Shown: positions 5,641 through 9,051 of the stretch, piece after piece
How positions within the stretch are numbered: the stretch's first letter is position 1
How the letters are laid out: each line of letters begins with the position of its first letter
Assembly (NCBI GenBank): GCA_934650095.1
Contig: CAKUFT010000043.1
Span: 1 to 9,051, forward strand
Source: an uncultured Collinsella sp.
Lineage (GTDB): Bacteria > Actinomycetota > Coriobacteriia > Coriobacteriales > Coriobacteriaceae
Reading direction: 5' to 3'
Length of the DNA: 9,051 nucleotides
Notes under the pieces: model-generated
What the model saw: the letters and a program-made list of their open reading frames with translations, nothing else
What the model was told of the DNA's origin: nothing
Databases searched by the model: none
Program-made: the position numbers and the translations under genes

Positions 5641-7044
5641 CTCTGCGGTGTCGTCGTCCTCGGGGAGTTGGGGGAACACGGCGTTTTTGGGCATGGAAAC
5701 CTTGGTGAGCGAGGTGAGCTTTTTGCTCAATGCCGTGTCCGTCTTGACCAGGTCGCTGAGCGTCACGATCTTGTAGCCGTCGGCGACAAGGCCGTCGATA
5801 ATCTGCGGCAGCGCCTCGAGCGTCTGCTCGGCGCACTCATCGTTATCGGTGAGCAGCACAATATTGCCCGGCGTCACCGAGTCGAGCACCGTCGAGACCT
5901 GTTCGTCGGCACCATTGAGCAGCCAGTCGCCCGAATCGATATTCCACGAAACCACGGCGGACACCAGGTCCATCGAGTCGATCCAGTTTTGCTCGTCAAA
6001 CGCGGCGTAGGGGGCACGCAGCAACATCGTCTCGACGCCGGTCGCCGACTTAATCGCCTCGGTGCCCTTCGCGATCTGCTTGCGCACCGTCTCGCGATCC
6101 TCGCCCTTGAGCGAATCATCGCTGTAGCTGTTGGAGCCAATCTCGCACCCGGCATCGACAATCGCCTTGGCGGTAGCGGGCGAGGCTTCGGCGGCATCGC
6201 CCGAAAGGAAGAACGTAGCGGTGACGCCCTTTTCCTTGAGCACCTGCAAGATCTGCTTGGTCGCGCCACTCGGGCCCTCGTCAAACGTCAGCGCCACGTA
6301 CTTTTCGTTGCCCTTGGGCGCTACGCTTGCGCACTCGACTACGCAGTCGGTGGCGGGCACGACCTCACCGCGGTCTTGCGTTTTGCCCGACTGCTCGCCA
6401 ACCCATACCTCGGAGCGACCCTGAACGCCCCACGTCTTGACGTACTCGATAGCACCCGTGCCCTCGACCGTCAGCTTAGGCTCGATGGTCGTCGCCTGTA
6501 CCTCGTGCTTCTCGTAGGTATTGCGGCCGTCTTTGACCGTTATCTTCTCGCCGCCCGTAAGCTCGCGGCTTTTCCACTTGCCCTGCTTTACGCGCTTGCC
6601 GTCCACCTTGACCGACAGCTTTTCGCCGCCATGGCGGGTAAGCACGCTGTCGTCAACGGCCAGCAGGTCGCCGGCGTCGTAGGTTTCGGTCAGCTCTTGG
6701 TCGTCGATGAGATTTTGCAGCGTAGAGCCCACACGCACCGCGGTCTCCTGGCCGTTAAGCACAACGTCCACGCTGCGGTTAACGTAGCCCACGACGGCGG
6801 CGATAAACAAGACGAGCGCGCAGCCCACGGCGATAAGCGCGTAGGGCAGGCGAGACGGACGACGGGGCGTGCGGCTGTTGCCGATGCGAGCGCTGCGGTC
6901 GCTAAAACCACGGCTATGGTTGAGGTACATCGCGCCGGGCTTGCGACGACGCTTGCGCTGACCGCTGGGCAGCTGCCCCAGGTCGCGGCGCGCCGTCGGA
7001 CGCGCACCCGAGCGCCCGTTTGAATATGATCCGTTTTGGCGCAT
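5638..7044 (-). CDS. Membrane-anchored NodB-fold (polysaccharide deacetylase-like) protein with degraded active site
   Basis: 468 residues, starting at ATG with GGAGG 4 nt upstream. A strongly basic cytosolic N-terminus (1-66) is followed by one TM anchor (about 67-88), an extracellular DUF348/G5-type stretch (SVDVVLNGQETAVRVGSTLQ, 91-110, with linker to about 240) and a NodB domain (about 247-434). NodB enzymes remove acetyl groups from GlcNAc in peptidoglycan or other surface glycans, using a metal held by Asp-His-His plus a catalytic Asp and His. Here the motifs read TFDEGP (D255, E256 in place of the metal Asp), EIGSNSYSDDSL (both metal His replaced, N305 and D309), RAPYA (R343) and LLTD (catalytic His replaced by T399). 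Fold and location are clear. Classical zinc-dependent deacetylation looks unlikely, so it may be a binding or regulatory pseudoenzyme, or use a different metal. The C-terminal tail (435-468) is charged and low in complexity. Confidence 0.88.
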   Translation of the reverse strand: MRQNGSYSNGRSGARPTARRDLGQLPSGQRKRRRKPGAMYLNHSRGFSDRSARIGNSRTPRRPSRLPYALIAVGCALVLFIAAVVGYVNRSVDVVLNGQETAVRVGSTLQNLIDDQELTETYDAGDLLAVDDSVLTRHGGEKLSVKVDGKRVKQGKWKSRELTGGEKITVKDGRNTYEKHEVQATTIEPKLTVEGTGAIEYVKTWGVQGRSEVWVGEQSGKTQDRGEVVPATDCVVECASVAPKGNEKYVALTFDEGPSGATKQILQVLKEKGVTATFFLSGDAAEASPATAKAIVDAGCEIGSNSYSDDSLKGEDRETVRKQIAKGTEAIKSATGVETMLLRAPYAAFDEQNWIDSMDLVSAVVSWNIDSGDWLLNGADEQVSTVLDSVTPGNIVLLTDNDECAEQTLEALPQIIDGLVADGYKIVTLSDLVKTDTALSKKLTSLTKVSMPKNAVFPQLPEDDDTAE

Positions 7045-7056
7045 GTGCCCTCCCCC

Positions 7057-7095
7057 AAAAACACAGCAAGCCGGAGCAACAGGTCTCCGGCTTGC
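7057..7095 (-). terminator. Intrinsic terminator of the YtxH/PRC operon, abutting the next gene
   Basis: On the minus strand, GCAAGCCGGAG (7095-7085) pairs perfectly with CTCCGGCTTGC (7076-7066) around an 8-nt loop. TGTG and five T (7061-7057) follow. The T-run ends immediately before the GGGGGAGGG Shine-Dalgarno of the NodB-fold gene, so the hairpin also occupies that gene's 5' leader. Confidence 0.85.
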
Positions 7096-7116
7096 CTCCC
7101 ATCGTTTGGTACGTCG

Positions 7117-7872
7117 CTATTTTTTAGCTTTCGACGAGCCTCCGCTCGCCTTTTGGTATTCGTCCTTAAAGGCCTTGAACATGCCGCGCGTCTTGCCGAG
7201 CTGCTTGCCCAGCGCGCGACTGCCCTTGTCCACGGCAACCGATCCCTTGTCATCGAGCACCTTGGCGCCCTTTTTGACCTTATCGCCCACCACGACACTG
7301 GCCTCGGCAGCCTTGGCGGCCGCACCGCCCGAATACCCGAGCGCCTTGACCTCGTCCGAAACGATCATCGCGCCGTTCTCGTAGCCGCGCAGCATCGTCG
7401 GCGGCACCTGCGTGTCGCCCACCAGCATGCTCGAAGCGGCGCCGGCGGTCACATAGAACGCCTGCACGATACCCGAGCGTGGCTTAAACTCAACGTCCGA
7501 GCAATAGCCCACGACGTCGCCCGATTCCGTGCGCACGTCCATGCCGACCCAGATGATGCAATCGTCCAGGTTGATATCGAGGCGCTTGGCCGCGGCGGCA
7601 TCGTAGGTGCCCTTGACGTCGTCGACCGCAACAGCACCCTCATAGACGCCAATGGCATCGAGCGCCACAAAGCGGTCGGGGCGCTCGATCATACCCGCGA
7701 TATCGGACTGGCGGACCATAAAGCCCACCACGCGCGTGCCGCCCGGGGTAAAGACGGGAAAGTGAATCTTGCCGAGCTTTTTAGGGCTGCGCGGCGTGCC
7801 GTCCTTTTTGGTGCGCTTGTCTTCGGCAGGTTTGCGATAAACCTTGACGCCGACAAAATCCCCTGCGCGCAT
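7117..7872 (-). CDS. PRC-barrel domain protein
   Basis: 251 residues, cytoplasmic, with no signal peptide or TM segment. The first half (about 1-90: MRAGDFVGVKVYRK, then LGKIHFPVFTPGGTRVVGFMV) and a second segment (about 100-170: DCIIWVGMDVRTESGDVVGY, CSDVEFKPRSGIVQAFYV) look like two PRC-barrel-type beta units, each with a xVGxVxDxxF-like core. PRC-barrels are small protein- or RNA-binding folds found in RimM and photosynthetic reaction centre H subunits. The C-terminal about 60 residues are Lys/Ala/Gly-rich and probably helical or disordered. Its ATG shares one base with the TAA of the preceding YtxH-type gene, so the two are co-translated, and a role near the membrane together with that protein is plausible. 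The exact function is unknown. The MgtE-like protein elsewhere in the window also begins with a PRC-barrel-like segment. Confidence 0.75.
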   Translation of the reverse strand: MRAGDFVGVKVYRKPAEDKRTKKDGTPRSPKKLGKIHFPVFTPGGTRVVGFMVRQSDIAGMIERPDRFVALDAIGVYEGAVAVDDVKGTYDAAAAKRLDINLDDCIIWVGMDVRTESGDVVGYCSDVEFKPRSGIVQAFYVTAGAASSMLVGDTQVPPTMLRGYENGAMIVSDEVKALGYSGGAAAKAAEASVVVGDKVKKGAKVLDDKGSVAVDKGSRALGKQLGKTRGMFKAFKDEYQKASGGSSKAKK

Positions 7873-8261
7873 TATGCCTCGGTCGAGGGCTCCGTGGCCT
7901 CGGTATCGACCTCGGTGGCGTTCTCGACCACGACGTCGGCAGCGGGCGTCACGTTGCCGCCCGAGATGGCGTCGTTGAGCTGCTCGCGAAGCTGGTCCAT
8001 GCGCTCACGGGCCAGGTCGACCTTGGCGCGCAGGTCATCGGTCTTGGCGTCGACCATCGGACCAAAGTCGTTGACCGCGGCACGAGCCTCCTCGGCACTG
8101 TGCTCGTAGGTGTCACGCATGTTGTCCCAGGCATCGTTGGCGATATCAGCGGCCATGGCGCGGGTCTCGGCACCCGAGCGCGGGGCCAGAGCAACGCCGA
8201 TAATAGCGCCGGCGGCAGCACCAAAGAGCGCACCGGAGACAAAGCTGAAAGTCTTTCCCAT
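7872..8261 (-). CDS. YtxH-type small membrane protein
   Basis: 129 residues from ATG at 8261; a second in-frame ATG at 8267 is possible. The Shine-Dalgarno AGGAGAGG (8269-8276) places GAGG 7 nt before 8261 but only 1 nt before 8267, which favours the shorter form. The N-terminus (MGKTFSFVSGALFGAAAGAIIGVALAPRSGAETR) is the glycine/alanine-rich TM hairpin-like segment followed by the LAPxSG motif typical of the YtxH family. Residues about 38-100 form an amphipathic, probably coiled-coil helix (KTDDLRAKVDLARERMDQLREQLND), and the last about 25 are acidic and Glu/Thr/Val-rich. YtxH proteins are often linked to stress or envelope functions, but no biochemical role is settled. It heads an operon with the PRC-barrel gene. 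Confidence 0.85.
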   Translation of the reverse strand: MGKTFSFVSGALFGAAAGAIIGVALAPRSGAETRAMAADIANDAWDNMRDTYEHSAEEARAAVNDFGPMVDAKTDDLRAKVDLARERMDQLREQLNDAISGGNVTPAADVVVENATEVDTEATEPSTEA

Positions 8262-8312
8262 GATCATTCCTCTCCTGCGGGCACCTCAATGCCCACCGTT
8301 TGAATGCTGTCC

Positions 8313-8318
8313 ATTATA
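8313..8318 (-). promoter_or_regulatory. -10 box of the YtxH/PRC operon
   Basis: A perfect TATAAT on the minus strand lies about 50 bases before the YtxH start. The hexamer 17 nt upstream (AACGGC) is a poor -35. The untranslated leader holds a 5-bp GGGCA/TGCCC hairpin (about 8281-8296) of doubtful significance. Confidence 0.5.
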
Positions 8319-8397
8319 CCCGCAGCGCAACACTTGCCGTTCCGCTCATCTGCGTACGGTAAAAGCGCAGGTACATGATGGCGATAAGCGAGTGAAC

Positions 8398-9051
8398 CTA
8401 CTCCTGGGGCATGGTGGGCATGGCCATCGTGGCGGCCGGGTCCTCACCGGCACCGTCCACGAGCGGCAGGCTGCCCTCGTGTGCCGAGCCGGACGGAGCC
8501 GTTGCCGCGCCGCCAAAGACGGCAGCGGGGGCCTCGTGGTTCTCGGCGACCGCGCCCTCGGTATCGATTGCCATCTGCGGCTCGTCGTCAAAGCTGGGGA
8601 CACCCTGCGGCTCGGCGGAAACAGGCTCGGCGGTGGCATCGACAACAGGCTCGGCGGCGTCGGCGGCAGGAGCGTCGCCCTCGGGCGCATCCTCCGCCAC
8701 GTCCTCGCCGTTCGCGGCGGCGACGGCCTCGTGCGGATCCTTGCCCTCGGCCTCGGCACGCATGCCCAGCACCAGGTTGCGCAGGCCCGCGACCGTGCCG
8801 TCCACATCGGGGGCCGGCTGATCGGCGTGCAGGTACGCCCAGTCCATCATAAAGGTCGCCGACGACAGCGCGCCAATGGCCAACGCGTCGTCGGGACACG
8901 AAAGCTCAACCTCAAAGACACGCTCGTCATGCTCGCTCACGCGCGTGCGACCGCACGAGATGCTGCCGGCGAGACCGGTCTCGTTCATGAGCTCGACCGT
9001 CACGTGCTCCAGCAGGTGGCAGAGCTCGGTCTGGCCCATGCAATCCTGGAA
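8398..9051 (-). CDS. Cyanophycin synthetase N-domain-like protein with acidic tail, 5' end outside window
   Basis: The frame is open to the window edge (FQDC precedes the first in-window ATG at 9039), so the start is outside; 217 codons are visible. GQTELCHLLEHVTVELM followed by CGRTR and FEVELSCPDD parallels the N-terminal domain of cyanophycin synthetase (GTYxGHxxEHVALELQ, then FGRTR, then VVYEY). That domain, in CphA, binds the polymer and precedes the ATP-grasp and Mur-ligase-like domains. Here the homology ends about 75 residues in (near MDWAYLHADQ). About 130 residues rich in Ala, Glu, Asp and Pro follow, with no ATP-grasp or P-loop motif, and then the stop. So this is a stand-alone N-domain relative with a disordered acidic tail, not a synthetase. 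No intrinsic terminator is visible in the 130 bp before the next operon. Function is unknown; a peptide- or polymer-binding role is only a guess. Confidence 0.7.
   Translation of the reverse strand, partial: FQDCMGQTELCHLLEHVTVELMNETGLAGSISCGRTRVSEHDERVFEVELSCPDDALAIGALSSATFMMDWAYLHADQPAPDVDGTVAGLRNLVLGMRAEAEGKDPHEAVAAANGEDVAEDAPEGDAPAADAAEPVVDATAEPVSAEPQGVPSFDDEPQMAIDTEGAVAENHEAPAAVFGGAATAPSGSAHEGSLPLVDGAGEDPAATMAMPTMPQE

Noticed and set aside
5668..7023. 451-codon plus-strand open frame opposite the NodB-fold gene
   Set aside because: No domain, composition typical of an antisense shadow, and the minus strand has a TM anchor, NodB motifs and a good ribosome site.
7036..8109. 357-codon plus-strand open frame opposite the YtxH/PRC genes
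   Set aside because: No domain, no ribosome site, and it spans the one-base overlap of two genes with family support on the other strand.
8314..8376. Twenty-residue minus-strand ORF (MYLRFYRTQM...) between the CphA-N-like gene and the YtxH gene
   Set aside because: No Shine-Dalgarno, and its stop overlaps the TATAAT box; nothing supports translation.

Overview
The window is GC-rich and densely coded. It most likely comes from the chromosome of a Coriobacteriia-type gut actinobacterium; a Collinsella or Eggerthella relative is my best guess. The basis is the overall protein style, an NRAMP-related transporter like the one characterised from Eggerthella lenta, and a short TTGGGGAC repeat that I associate with this group from memory. 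No rRNA, tRNA, CRISPR array or transposase gene is visible.

Layout: (1) Positions 1-1767 (+) hold the 3' part of a membrane acyltransferase-3/SGNH protein (OatA-like), followed by a 27-bp-period direct repeat and a strong intrinsic terminator. (2) Positions 1768-2201 carry no gene. Between two terminators lies a 242-bp element with about 40-bp inverted terminal arms and an internal perfect palindrome; it looks like a MITE. (3) Positions 2202-5317 (-) form a two-gene operon. The first gene encodes an MgtE-like protein (PRC-barrel, MgtE_N, CBS pair, degenerate membrane domain). The second encodes an NRAMP-related transporter whose binding-site residues are those of the magnesium-type (NRMT) branch. 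(4) Positions 5318-5637 are the roughly 200-nt leader of that operon, with an extended -10 promoter and several mutually constrained hairpins. (5) Positions 5638-7044 (-) encode a membrane-anchored NodB/polysaccharide-deacetylase-fold protein in which nearly every catalytic and metal-binding residue is replaced. (6) Positions 7117-8261 (-) encode a YtxH-type small membrane protein and a PRC-barrel protein with a one-base overlap, behind a TATAAT box. (7) Positions 8398-9051 (-) hold the 3' part of a gene related to the N-terminal domain of cyanophycin synthetase, with a long acidic low-complexity tail in place of the ligase domains.

How the parts relate: the MgtE-like and NRAMP-like genes are probably one magnesium uptake and sensing unit, with a cytosolic sensor plus carrier and possibly RNA control. 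The acyltransferase and the NodB-fold protein both point to cell-envelope glycan work, but they are separate transcription units. The most rewarding items to check are the leader RNA, the MgtE-like/NRMT pairing, the catalytically depleted NodB protein and the MITE-like element.
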